Shown here: piece by piece, positions 17,819 to 26,426 of the stretch
How the letters are laid out: every line of letters starts with the position of its first letter
How positions within the stretch are numbered: position 1 is the first letter of the stretch
DNA from: Kurthia sibirica
GTDB taxonomy: Bacteria; Bacillota; Bacilli; Bacillales_A; Planococcaceae
Direction of reading: 5' to 3'
DNA: 64,000 nt
Assembly (NCBI RefSeq): GCF_003143975.1
Contig: NZ_QFVR01000001.1
Coordinates: forward strand, 1 to 64,000
The notes under the pieces: model-generated
Seen by the model: only the letters and a program-made list of their open reading frames with translations
The model's database searches: none
What the model was told of the DNA's origin: nothing
Translations under genes and position numbers: made by a program

Positions 17819-18430
17819 TTAAGTTAATGGTAATAATAGGAATAATAGTAAAACCATCACTAGATGTGCTACGATTAATAGGGGTAAACTTTTTAGCCAT
17901 TCGTAGATTATCCCAAAGACAATACTTGAAATGAAAGCTGCAAGGGCACCAATATAAAAACCGCAAAGTAGTAAAGCAAATGCGAAATGACTGGCGCTTA
18001 AAAGAATAGCCCATTTAGTCGCTATAAAATTTTTCAAAGCTTGTTGTATGTAGGCTCGCCAAAGCATTTCTTCGCCTGCAACTATTATAACGATGAGCAG
18101 GGCGTACTGCCAAATCGTGGTGGGTGAATAAATTTCAAGCAGCTGTGTTACATTATTAAATGCTGGTTGTGAAATAAAAGGGAGTAGATTGTAAATAAAT
18201 GTTGTAATGATGTAACCTATGATACCTAATGGTAGTCCTATTAAGAAATAACGCGTAGTAGATAAGCGATCCATTACCTCACCACATGCCAATGCTAATG
18301 CCATACCGAGCAAAAGCGTAAATGTATAAATATACCAAAAAACAGCGATGTTTTTAAAGCTAAAGACCATTAATAACACAATCACGGTTGATGCTAGTAT
18401 GAGTAAAATAAGTTGCTGCTTTTTTGTCAT
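17819..18430 (-). CDS. CPBP-family intramembrane metalloprotease
   Basis: A 203-residue membrane protein with about six helices. The CPBP (Abi/Rce1-like) motif 1 is EEMLWRAYIQQAL, with the EExxxR residues. Motif 2, SHFAFALL, supplies the metal-binding His. Members cleave membrane peptides or are linked to bacteriocin immunity, but the role here is unknown. The start is ATG 18430 behind GGAGGT. A terminator stem (18453-18474) ends just before this ribosome site, so read-through from the upstream DUF2187 gene would be limited. Confidence 0.85.
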   Translation of the reverse strand: MTKKQQLILLILASTVIVLLMVFSFKNIAVFWYIYTFTLLLGMALALACGEVMDRLSTTRYFLIGLPLGIIGYIITTFIYNLLPFISQPAFNNVTQLLEIYSPTTIWQYALLIVIIVAGEEMLWRAYIQQALKNFIATKWAILLSASHFAFALLLCGFYIGALAAFISSIVFGIIYEWLKSLPLLIVAHLVMVLLLFLLLPLT

Positions 18431-18452
18431 TAAGTAGAACCTCCATAATAAA

Positions 18453-18474
18453 AACCGTCCAATTGTGAACGGTT
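18453..18474 (-). terminator. terminator between the DUF2187 gene and the CPBP gene
   Basis: AACCGT/ACGGTT stem with a 10-base loop, followed on the minus strand by TTTATT and then the CPBP ribosome site. Confidence 0.55.
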
Positions 18475-18492
18475 CAACTATATAGCAATATT

Positions 18493-18681
18493 TTATTGAT
18501 CGTTTTTTTCAATGATGCGATATCTTTTATGGTTTACAACTGTTTTTTCTTCCATACCTAAATCATCAAAATTTTCCATATACGTTAAATTCACAATAAC
18601 TGAGTTTTCGTATACTTTTTCAACAATACCTTGTAAACCATCTTGGAATTCAATTAGATTTCCAACTTCTGCAATTTGCAT
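18493..18681 (-). CDS. ykvS: YkvS-family small protein (DUF2187)
   Basis: A 62-residue protein matching the DUF2187/YkvS pattern: VGNLIEFQDGLQGIVEKVYENSVIVNLT, a small SH3-like beta fold, then a basic KRYRIIEK end. The function is unknown. The start is ATG 18681 with AAGGAG upstream. In B. subtilis ykvS lies in the same larger neighbourhood as spo0E-like, ykwC and cheV genes, which agrees with the order here. Confidence 0.85.
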   Translation of the reverse strand: MQIAEVGNLIEFQDGLQGIVEKVYENSVIVNLTYMENFDDLGMEEKTVVNHKRYRIIEKNDQ

Positions 18682-18792
18682 AAATGACCATCTCCTTACG
18701 TACTAATTACTTACATTTTGCATGAAAACGCAACTAAAGTAAAATTATATACAAAATCAAATGAAATTTAAAAGGAAAAGGAAGTAATAAAA

Positions 18793-18981
18793 TTGGAAAA
18801 TTATAATATTTTGTTAGAAAAGTTAAAGACAGGCGAACTAAAAACGATAGAAGTTGATAAAACAAACTTTTATGAATTAAGGAAAATACTGGTTGAACGA
18901 CAAGATTTTAAACATTTCAGAGGAATTGCGAAACAAGGTGGCATTGTTGTCTATGAATATTTAGAAAGTGAAAGAAGCTAG
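18793..18981 (+). CDS. small conserved-looking hypothetical protein
   Basis: A 62-residue soluble protein, not recognised. It begins with a TTG start at 18793 behind a strong AAAAGGAAAAGGAAG site. The composition is balanced: a helical N-terminal half (ILLEKLKTGELKTIEV), then DFKHFRGIAKQGGIVVYEYLE. It looks like a folded abortive-repressor-size or kinase-inhibitor-size domain, but no function can be given. The good ribosome site and codon pattern make it likely to be real. Confidence 0.65.
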   Translation: MENYNILLEKLKTGELKTIEVDKTNFYELRKILVERQDFKHFRGIAKQGGIVVYEYLESERS

Positions 18982-19072
18982 CTTGTCGTTTCGTGTCGAA
19001 AATTTCATTTCCGAAATGTTGGAAATACTAGTATAATAATTAGCGTGGTAAAGAGAGGGTAGGTGGCGTTTC

Positions 19073-19270
19073 ATGTCAAAGGAAGTCTTAAAAAAACTAG
19101 AACAAACACGTGAAAAAATGATTCAATGTGGATTAGAAAAAGGCTTTTTAAATGATGAAACAATCCGCCTAAGTAGAAAACTCGATAGTTTACTTAATCT
19201 TTACCAATTAAAAGAAGGTAGCTCGCAATATAATCTACCTATTAAATCAGCAGATTATGACGTTAATTAA
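19073..19270 (+). CDS. Spo0E-like aspartyl-phosphate phosphatase
   Basis: A 65-residue helical-hairpin protein with the Spo0E family signature SRKLDSLLNLYQ (Ser34 to Asp38; consensus SxxLD). Family members dephosphorylate Spo0A~P and so delay sporulation. It is preceded by an AGAGAGGGTAGGTGG region with the ATG at 19073. Its presence suggests a spore-forming lineage or a remnant of one, because related phosphatases persist in some non-sporulating relatives. Confidence 0.85.
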   Translation: MSKEVLKKLEQTREKMIQCGLEKGFLNDETIRLSRKLDSLLNLYQLKEGSSQYNLPIKSADYDVN

Positions 19271-19367
19271 AATAAAAAAACAACTATTTATATAATAAGG
19301 TTTAAAAAAAATGAAATGGTGGAATTATAGTTAAGAACACAGCAACAATCTCATTTCCCCCTTTCTT

Positions 19368-19398
19368 TAGCAGATATTTTTATCTGCTATTTTTTTTT
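19368..19398 (+). terminator. terminator upstream of ykwC
   Basis: TAGCAGATA (19368-19376) and TATCTGCTA (19381-19389) arms with nine Ts. It ends the spo0E-like transcript. Confidence 0.85.
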
Positions 19399-19445
19399 GT
19401 CTTAATTCGCTATACTAGAGAAATAAAAACCTGGGAGGGATTATA

Positions 19446-20312
19446 GTGGGGAAAAAAACAATTGCTTTTATTGGAACAGGTGTAATGGGTGCAAGTATCG
19501 TCAAACATCTACTACGAGCAGGACATAGCGTACATATCTTTACACGAACAGCTGAAAAAGCACAGCCACTAGTAGAACTTGGGGCGATTTGGCATGATTC
19601 GCCAAAATCTGCTGCTCAGCAAGGGGCTATTATATTTACAATGGTTGGTTATCCTAGCGATGTTGAAGAAGTATACTTCGGAAACGATGGCATATTCGAA
19701 GCAGCTCAAGCAGGTAAAATTGTCATAGATATGACGACATCTCAACCTGTTTTAGCGAAAAAAATTGCACAGTTTGCACAAACGAAAGAGATGGCTTCAT
19801 TAGATGCACCTGTTTCTGGAGGCGATATTGGTGCACAGAATGGCAGTTTATCATTGATGGTTGGCGGGCGACGTGAAATCTTTGATCAAATGATCCCTAT
19901 CTTCGAAGTATTTGGGAAGAATATTGTCTATCAAGGCAATGCCGGAGCAGGTCAACATACGAAGATGTGCAATCAAATTGCCATTGCAACAAATATGATT
20001 GGTGTTGCAGAAGCATTGGCTTATGGAAAAAAAGCTGGTTTGGATTTAGAACAAGTATTAAAGTCAATTGAAGCAGGTGCAGCAGGTTCATGGTCATTAA
20101 GTAATTTAGGGCCACGTATGATGAAAGAGGATGTAGCCCCGGGATTTTATATTAAGCATTTCTTAAAAGATATGAGGATCGCACTTGAAGAAGCGGCGAT
20201 CATGAAATTACAATTGCCCGGATTAACATTAGCTAAAAAGATATATGATGAATTATCCGCTGAAGGCATGGATGACTTTGGTACGCAGGCGATTATGACT
20301 TATTATAAATAA
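19446..20312 (+). CDS. ykwC: YkwC-like NAD-binding beta-hydroxyacid dehydrogenase
   Basis: A 288-residue enzyme of the 3-hydroxyisobutyrate/6-phosphogluconate dehydrogenase family. The N-terminal Rossmann motif is AFIGTGVMGASIVKHLLRAG. The substrate motif is LDAPVSGGDIGAQNGSL, and the catalytic-lysine region is GAGQHTKMCNQI. A C-terminal all-helical domain follows. The physiological substrate is unknown. The start is GTG 19446 behind GGGAGGG. It stands alone, and an inverted-repeat element starts 6 bases after its stop. Confidence 0.88.
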   Translation: MGKKTIAFIGTGVMGASIVKHLLRAGHSVHIFTRTAEKAQPLVELGAIWHDSPKSAAQQGAIIFTMVGYPSDVEEVYFGNDGIFEAAQAGKIVIDMTTSQPVLAKKIAQFAQTKEMASLDAPVSGGDIGAQNGSLSLMVGGRREIFDQMIPIFEVFGKNIVYQGNAGAGQHTKMCNQIAIATNMIGVAEALAYGKKAGLDLEQVLKSIEAGAAGSWSLSNLGPRMMKEDVAPGFYIKHFLKDMRIALEEAAIMKLQLPGLTLAKKIYDELSAEGMDDFGTQAIMTYYK

Positions 20313-20317
20313 GCGAA

Positions 20318-20570
20318 GAGCCTGGGACAGAACAAAAATAGTCTGTTTCCAATACGAATCATCAAATCAATTGAACGCGCAAAAAAAGACTCCTGCGGGA
20401 ATAGCATGAGCTGAAAACCCCACAGGAACGCAGTGACCAGGCGTTTGAAGCCATATCCATATCCGCGAAAAGGTTTTTCGAAGCGGATATGGATTGAAAT
20501 GAATAATCCCGTATGATTTCGAAAAATCATACGGGATTTTCTCTGTTGAAAATACGTTTGTTTCAGGCCC
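20318..20570 (+). repeat. inverted-repeat intergenic element, copy 2 (253 bp, longest copy)
   Basis: Bounded by GAGCCTGGGACA and TGTTTCAGGCCC. It contains two strong hairpins: 12-bp arms at 20455-20466/20483-20494, and the 15-bp AATCCCGTATGATTT stem (20505-20519/20524-20538). A GACTCCTGCGGGA..CCCCACAGGA core resembles a repeat widespread in Bacillales. It starts 6 bases after ykwC. Confidence 0.85.
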
Positions 20571-21117
20571 TTTTTTGTCTATTCATGAACGATTTGTAAA
20601 AATTATGTGAAGTTGTTGTGAATAAATTGTAAAAAATTTACACAATCGAACAATTCATCACAATAGTATGAAATACTATATTTACTAATTCAGATTCTAG
20701 AGTTAGGCTTTGTTGAACTAGTAAACTAGTACCGCCCAGCATCCATTTCCGGTTTTGCTGACATGACTATTTTGAAGGACAATGAGTCCTGACTACTTTT
20801 CTAAATTAATTGGTGAATGATCAGTTGTCATTAAGCATACATAGGAAACAGTAGTAGCTCTAAATGATTATCTTAGTTAGCGCTGGATTTCATGAAGTTA
20901 TACACGAAGAAGTTTACAGAGCCTCATGACTAGGTAAAGAAGGGCTAGTCATCAAAAGTTTCTCGCATAATCATCTATTGTCAATCAAACAATCATTTAT
21001 TCACTATTACAAGACTTTATGTTCATTTCAAAAAGTATAAATGGCATAGATAAAGATTATTTTATTTTTTTTTATGATACAATGGAATTATGAAGATAGC
21101 TATAGGAGGAATATATA
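20571..21117. other. intergenic region upstream of cheV
   Basis: About 545 bp without a gene. I see a short palindrome CTAGTAAACTAG near 20719 and a hairpin AGGAC/GTCCT near 20778. A -10-like TACAAT lies at 21078-21083, and the cheV ribosome site ATAGGAGG at 21101-21108. The large size is unexplained. GGCTTTGTTGAA near 20705 looks like an IS end but has no partner. Confidence 0.4.
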
Positions 21118-22020
21118 TTGGACTCTACTAAAGGGATTTTACTTGAGAGTGGAACAAATGAACTAGAAATTGTGGAATTTGAGGTTGGTACGAATAAATT
21201 CGGTATAAACGTAATTAAAGTAAAAGAGATTATTCAACCGATTCCTGTAACATTCATCCCACATGCACATCAATTCGTAGAAGGAATCATTCAATTGCGC
21301 GGCGAGGTTTTACCAGTAGTCGATATGAAAAAAGTACTCGGTTTACCAAATAATCAACCGAGTGAACAACATAAATATATCGTTGCAGAATTCAATAAAC
21401 AACGCGTCGTATTTCATGTGGATAATGTTTCAATGATTCATCGTATTTCATGGGAGCAAATTGAAAAACCTTCTGAAATGTATCAAAGTGGTACATCACA
21501 AGTAATCGGTGTCATCAAACGTGAAGATATGATGTTGTTACTACTCGATTTCGAACGAATTATGGTAGAAATTAATCCGGAATCAGGTATTAATGTGGCA
21601 GCAGTGAAAAAATTAGGTAAACGTAATCGTTCAGAAAAACGAATATTAATTGCTGAAGATTCACCGTTATTACGCAAATTATTAAATGATACGATGAATG
21701 AAGCTGGCTATGTAAACCTTGAATTTTTTGAAAATGGTAAAGATGCCTATGAATTTTTAGAAGCGACTGCTCGAACAACTGATATTGAAAATATTATACA
21801 ATTAGTTGTAACAGATATTGAAATGCCTCAGATGGATGGTCATCATTTAACGAAAAAAATTAAAGAAAATAATAAGTTAGCGAAGCTTCCAGTTATTATA
21901 TTCTCAAGTTTGATTACAGATGATCTAAGACATAAAGGAGATCGAGTTGGTGCAGAAGATCAAATTAGTAAGCCTGAAATTGCTGAATTGATCCAAAGAG
22001 TTGACCAATTCGTATTATAA
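21118..22020 (+). CDS. cheV: chemotaxis coupling/adaptation protein CheV
   Basis: A 300-residue protein coupling chemoreceptors to CheA. The N-terminal CheW-like domain (about residues 15-150; GINVIKVKEIIQP, VEGIIQLRGEVLPVVDM) is followed by a receiver domain (about 175-300). The receiver has acidic pocket residues AEDSPLL, the phospho-acceptor in VVTDIEMPQMDG and a Lys in ISKPEI. It matches B. subtilis CheV closely in length and motifs. The TTG start at 21118 follows AGGAGG. It implies a motile cell; other che genes are not in the window. Confidence 0.95.
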   Translation: MDSTKGILLESGTNELEIVEFEVGTNKFGINVIKVKEIIQPIPVTFIPHAHQFVEGIIQLRGEVLPVVDMKKVLGLPNNQPSEQHKYIVAEFNKQRVVFHVDNVSMIHRISWEQIEKPSEMYQSGTSQVIGVIKREDMMLLLLDFERIMVEINPESGINVAAVKKLGKRNRSEKRILIAEDSPLLRKLLNDTMNEAGYVNLEFFENGKDAYEFLEATARTTDIENIIQLVVTDIEMPQMDGHHLTKKIKENNKLAKLPVIIFSSLITDDLRHKGDRVGAEDQISKPEIAELIQRVDQFVL

Positions 22021-22058
22021 AAAAACCGGAAACACTTCTTTGTGTTTTCGGTTTTTTT
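22021..22058. terminator. bidirectional terminator between cheV and ykyB
   Basis: Arms AAAAACCGGAAACAC and GTGTTTTCGGTTTTT with T-runs. It separates two convergent genes only 39 bp apart. Confidence 0.9.
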
Positions 22059-22059
22059 C

Positions 22060-22527
22060 TTAATGACCGTAAAAATAACTTGTATCTTTTAAGTACGGTT
22101 TGCGTTTTTTAGGCTTAGGAGGCAGGATTTTGTCTGATACTACCGGAGATGAGCGGTCAATAGATGACTCGGCTAAAAATTCATTGAGAATGGTCTTAGC
22201 ACGGCTTAAAGCCATACGCTCTATAGGGTTGCGGTAGTTCTTATCCAAATGTCCTAAATGTTTTAATAATTTAAAGTCTTCTTTTTTGGGTAAAGTATGA
22301 AAATAGTAATTTGCACAGGAGATGAGTACTGACGATTGCTGTTGACTAAAACGAGGATGATCAACAAAATGTAAGCCAACTCTTTTTGCGAGTTTTAGAT
22401 GTAATAATTTATTGATTGCTTCTTTTTTCAGTGTATATAAACCTTTATTGTCTGGTGCAGTTTTTGCATGTTTATTCACTGAACAGATGGCTTGTGCTAA
22501 TAATTCAACATTATATTTTTCCGCCAT
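22060..22527 (-). CDS. ykyB: YkyB-family protein
   Basis: A 155-residue protein of the Bacillales YkyB family, function unknown. Conserved blocks are SVNKHAKTAP, VGLHFVDHPRFSQQQSSVLI, YYFHTLP and HLGHLDKNYRNP. These match B. subtilis YkyB closely as I remember it. The start is ATG 22527, with AAAGGTGGG upstream. It lies next to cheV, as in B. subtilis. Confidence 0.9.
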   Translation of the reverse strand: MAEKYNVELLAQAICSVNKHAKTAPDNKGLYTLKKEAINKLLHLKLAKRVGLHFVDHPRFSQQQSSVLISCANYYFHTLPKKEDFKLLKHLGHLDKNYRNPIERMALSRAKTILNEFLAESSIDRSSPVVSDKILPPKPKKRKPYLKDTSYFYGH

Positions 22528-22674
22528 GGGTACCCACCTTTCATAAGGGCTGATTCAATACTATATATATTCCTTGAAAATTCAGACCATTCAATTTTAT
22601 AAATATTAATTATCATACCAAGATATTATTATGTTGTATATAGAGTTAATGAAAAAATAAAGGATGTGCTGTGA

Positions 22675-24207
22675 ATGACAAATAATAAACTAGCAATCAT
22701 AGATATCGGATCAAATACTATTCGTTTAGTGATTTATCAATATTCAACAATAAGCGGTTTAAAAGAAGTAGGAAATATTAAAGCAGTTGCACGATTACGT
22801 AATTATATAAATGATGATGGCATCATGGATATAAAAGGTATTGAAATACTTGAGAATTTGCTTATTTCCTTTAAAGAAATGATAGAAGATTATCATGTAG
22901 ATTCATTACGGGCAGTGGCAACAGCTTCAATTCGACAATCAAAAAATGGTCACGAAATTATTGATAGAATGTTGGAAACTACCGGTATTCGTATCGAGTT
23001 ATTATCTGAAGAAGAAGAGGCTTATTTCGGGTATTTTGCAGTTGTTCATACAACTTCTACTCAATCGGCAGTAACGATTGATATGGGGGGCGGGAGTACA
23101 GAAATTACTTATTTTAAAAATAAGGAATTACAACAATCAATTAGCTTGCCTTTTGGCTCTGTCTCTTTAAAACATCAGTTTATGAAAGATAATACGATGA
23201 CACATAAAGAACGAAATCACATATACACGTTTGCTATCGAACAGTTTGCAGCCATTCCTTGGTTAGAGAATTTGGATATACCGGTTGTCGGCATTGGTGG
23301 TAGTGCACGAAATATGGCGAAAATGGATCAGAGCCGCAAAAAATATCCACTAACAGGTGTCCACCAGTACCGTATGTCCAAGCAGGACTTTATCGAAATT
23401 AACAGTGAACTAACGTCATTAAGTTATTCCGAATTGAAAAAATTGGATGGTTTATCTAGCGATCGTGCGGATATTATTGGACCCGTTGCAGAGGTATTTC
23501 GTGCATTGATGAATCGTGTTGGCAGCCCCAAATTCCAATTTAGTCGTAAGGGGTTACGTGAAGGTCTAGTAATGTCCAGTATATTATTAGATTACCCGGA
23601 TGCTTTTAATAAGTATGATGTATTCCTTACGGGTGCAAAATATTTAGCTTCTGAGTTTGGTAAATCGGAACAACAAATTGTTCATCATGCAAAATTGGCA
23701 GAATTATTGTATGAAAAACTTTGTTCAAATGGATTATGGACCTTCTCAGAAGAAGAAATGTCTATTTTAAAACAAGGGGCAAAAGTATTTTCAATTGGTG
23801 AATATTTGGAACAAGATGCTGCAAGTCAACATACCTTTTATTTGCTATCGAACCGTTCAATTAATGGTTTGAATCATAAAGAGCGTGTTCGTTTAGCCCT
23901 GCTGGCATCTTATAAAAATAAAGAAGAATTTTTATCATTTTTACAGCCATTTGAAAGTTGGTTCTCCAAAGATGAAGTGCAGCAATTATTAAAATTAGGT
24001 GCTTTATTAAAAATTGTCTATGCCCTAGATGCTTCGAAGCGAGGAATTGTTACAAACATAGAGGTAGACATTGATGAAGAAGCAGAAGTTCTGCATATGA
24101 ACGTTAATTGCAAAGGGAATCCATTAGCGGAAGAATATCAAGTAAACAGACAAAAAAAACATTTTGAACGGGTACTGAAATTAGATATATCCGTCCATTT
24201 CGTGTAG
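22675..24207 (+). CDS. ppx: Ppx/GppA exopolyphosphatase
   Basis: A 510-residue phosphatase that hydrolyses polyphosphate ends (or pppGpp). The ASKHA-fold motifs are present: IDIGSNTIRLVIYQ at the N-terminus, ATASIRQSKN, and TIDMGGGSTEI. A long C-terminal HD-like helical domain follows, as in long-form Ppx. It starts at ATG 22675 and lies 12 bases upstream of ppk, with AGGAGG between the two. They form an operon that both makes and breaks polyphosphate. Confidence 0.93.
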   Translation: MTNNKLAIIDIGSNTIRLVIYQYSTISGLKEVGNIKAVARLRNYINDDGIMDIKGIEILENLLISFKEMIEDYHVDSLRAVATASIRQSKNGHEIIDRMLETTGIRIELLSEEEEAYFGYFAVVHTTSTQSAVTIDMGGGSTEITYFKNKELQQSISLPFGSVSLKHQFMKDNTMTHKERNHIYTFAIEQFAAIPWLENLDIPVVGIGGSARNMAKMDQSRKKYPLTGVHQYRMSKQDFIEINSELTSLSYSELKKLDGLSSDRADIIGPVAEVFRALMNRVGSPKFQFSRKGLREGLVMSSILLDYPDAFNKYDVFLTGAKYLASEFGKSEQQIVHHAKLAELLYEKLCSNGLWTFSEEEMSILKQGAKVFSIGEYLEQDAASQHTFYLLSNRSINGLNHKERVRLALLASYKNKEEFLSFLQPFESWFSKDEVQQLLKLGALLKIVYALDASKRGIVTNIEVDIDEEAEVLHMNVNCKGNPLAEEYQVNRQKKHFERVLKLDISVHFV

Positions 24208-24219
24208 AGGAGGATAAAA

Positions 24220-26325
24220 ATGAGTGAAGATCAATACAAGGAAATCACCTTGCCAGCTTATTATAATAACCGGGAGCTCAGTTGGTTAGCATTTAATGAG
24301 CGAGTATTACAAGAGGCCGAAGATGCCAACAATCCATTATTAGAAAGGCTGCGTTTCATCGCTATTTTTAGTTCGAATTTAGACGAATTTTTTATGGTTC
24401 GCGTTGCCGGATTACAAGATTTAGTACGTGCTGGATTCAGCAAACCGGAAAATAAATCAGGCTATACACCAAAAGAGCAGCTACTTTATATTGAAGAAAA
24501 AGCAACAGCTTTAGTGAAGCGTCAAATGGAGGTTTACCACCAGCTTACTACGAAATTATTGCCAAAAGAAAATGTTCATATTCTTAAAGTGTCGGAATTA
24601 ACGAAGGAGCAGCTGACCTATGTGAAGGAGTATTTTGATGAAATTATCTTCCCGGTGTTAACACCGATTGCTGTCGATGCGTACCGTCCATTCCCAACAC
24701 TCTTGAGTAAAACACATAATTTACTCGTCATGCTTGAAGATAAGACAAAAAATAAAAAAGACCGCCAAAAAGTAGCAATTGTACAAGTGCCAGCAGTGTT
24801 AGAACGCTTCATTAAGATTCCCTCTGATGAAGGGATCGTTGTTGGTGTTTTAATAGAGGATATTATTACGAGTTATATTGATGAATTATTTAAAGGTTTT
24901 AAAGTTGAATCGGTGCAATCTTTTAGAATGACAAGAAATGCTGATTTAACAATACATGAAGAAGGTGCTCGAGATTTACTTTCAGAAATTGAAAAAGAAT
25001 TAAAAAAACGTAAATGGGGCGCAGCATCACGCGTAGAAGTACGTAAAGGTGAAATGGATGAGCATGTTCTAAATTTCTTAATGCAGGAAATAGACGACTG
25101 GGATGCACAGTTATTCAATATTGCAGGACCACTCGATTTAACATTTCTTTTTAGTTTTTGTAAGATAGTTGGGGAGTTGAGAGAAGATCTCCAGTATGAG
25201 AGTTTTATACCACAACCGCCAAGAGATTTACGTTCTGACGAAAAGATCTTTGAAAAAGCGTTGAAACAAGATATTTTTTTCCATCATCCCTATGAATCTT
25301 TTGCGCCAATTGTTGAGTTTGTAACAGAGGCAGCCAAAGATCCGTCAGTTTTAGCTATTAAACAAACACTCTATCGTGTTAGCGGTAATTCGCCAGTTAT
25401 TAAAGCATTAAAATATGCTGCTGAAAATGGCAAACAAGTAACGGTGTTAGTCGAGTTAAAAGCTCGTTTTGATGAAGAAAATAATGTGATTTGGGCAAAG
25501 GAACTTGAACAAGCAGGCTGTCTTGTTATTTATGGGATGCATAATTTAAAAACGCATTCAAAGATTACGCTAGTTGTGCGCAAGCGCAATGGTCGCATTG
25601 AGCGATTCGTTCATTTAGGGACAGGTAACTACAATGATGCTACTGCAAAAATTTATACTGATATGGGCATTATTACAACTAAAAAGAAAATTGGTATTGA
25701 TGCAACAAACTTCTTTAATTATTTAAGTGGTTATACACAAAAGCCAAATTATCATCATTTAGTTGTATCGCCATTTGATATTCGAGAAGAATTTATTATG
25801 CTCATTGATGCAGAAATTGAACATCATAAACGGAATGGGAATGGTGCAATTTATGCCAAAATGAATTCATTAACAGATAAAGATCTTATAATGAAATTAT
25901 TTGAAGCATCTATTGCCGGCGTTAAAATCAAGTTAATCATCCGTGGTATATGCTGTTTAAGACCGGGTGTAGAGGGTATAAGTGATAATATCGAAGTAAT
26001 TAGTATCGTCGGACGATTTTTAGAGCATTCGAGAATATATTGCTTCCACCATAATGGTGAAAATAAGATATTCCTGTCTTCAGCTGATATGATGACGCGT
26101 AATATGATTAAACGAGTGGAAATATTATTTCCAATATTGGATACGACAATTAAAAAAAGAATTATGTCTATAATCAAACTTGAGTTAGCTGATAATGTGA
26201 AAGCACGTGTCAGCGATGCTGAGGGTTCTTATCATTATAAAGAAGTTGCTGAAGGCGAAAAACGTATCAGTAGTCAAGATATACTTGCGAAAGAGGCAAA
26301 TCGTGTATTGCATGATGAAGAATGA
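24220..26325 (+). CDS. ppk1: polyphosphate kinase Ppk1
   Basis: A 701-residue kinase that polymerises the ATP gamma-phosphate into polyphosphate. The N-terminal motif is NRELSWLAFNERVL. The autophosphorylated His is in LKTHSKITLVVR (His446). The second phospholipase-D-like domain carries YCFHHNGENK, followed by SADMMTRNM. Length and motifs are normal for PPK1. It is the second gene of ppx-ppk, ended by a strong terminator. Polyphosphate in Bacilli supports stress survival and motility. Confidence 0.95.
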   Translation: MSEDQYKEITLPAYYNNRELSWLAFNERVLQEAEDANNPLLERLRFIAIFSSNLDEFFMVRVAGLQDLVRAGFSKPENKSGYTPKEQLLYIEEKATALVKRQMEVYHQLTTKLLPKENVHILKVSELTKEQLTYVKEYFDEIIFPVLTPIAVDAYRPFPTLLSKTHNLLVMLEDKTKNKKDRQKVAIVQVPAVLERFIKIPSDEGIVVGVLIEDIITSYIDELFKGFKVESVQSFRMTRNADLTIHEEGARDLLSEIEKELKKRKWGAASRVEVRKGEMDEHVLNFLMQEIDDWDAQLFNIAGPLDLTFLFSFCKIVGELREDLQYESFIPQPPRDLRSDEKIFEKALKQDIFFHHPYESFAPIVEFVTEAAKDPSVLAIKQTLYRVSGNSPVIKALKYAAENGKQVTVLVELKARFDEENNVIWAKELEQAGCLVIYGMHNLKTHSKITLVVRKRNGRIERFVHLGTGNYNDATAKIYTDMGIITTKKKIGIDATNFFNYLSGYTQKPNYHHLVVSPFDIREEFIMLIDAEIEHHKRNGNGAIYAKMNSLTDKDLIMKLFEASIAGVKIKLIIRGICCLRPGVEGISDNIEVISIVGRFLEHSRIYCFHHNGENKIFLSSADMMTRNMIKRVEILFPILDTTIKKRIMSIIKLELADNVKARVSDAEGSYHYKEVAEGEKRISSQDILAKEANRVLHDEE

Positions 26326-26344
26326 AAACTGTAGGGTTAAAAGG

Positions 26345-26375
26345 CATTACCTCACTAGTGAGGTAATGTTTTTTT
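26345..26375 (+). terminator. terminator of ppx-ppk
   Basis: Perfect 11-bp arms CATTACCTCAC (26345-26355) and GTGAGGTAATG (26358-26368), then seven Ts. Confidence 0.9.
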
Positions 26376-26426
26376 ATCAAATTTTCTCGTTTCTAAAGGT
26401 GACAAACCAGCAAAAGGAGGCCAACT

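Noticed and set aside
20700-20780. GGCTTTGTTGAA resembling an IS5/IS903-type end upstream of cheV
   Set aside because: No second end, transposase remnant or target duplication was found; a 12-base match is too short.
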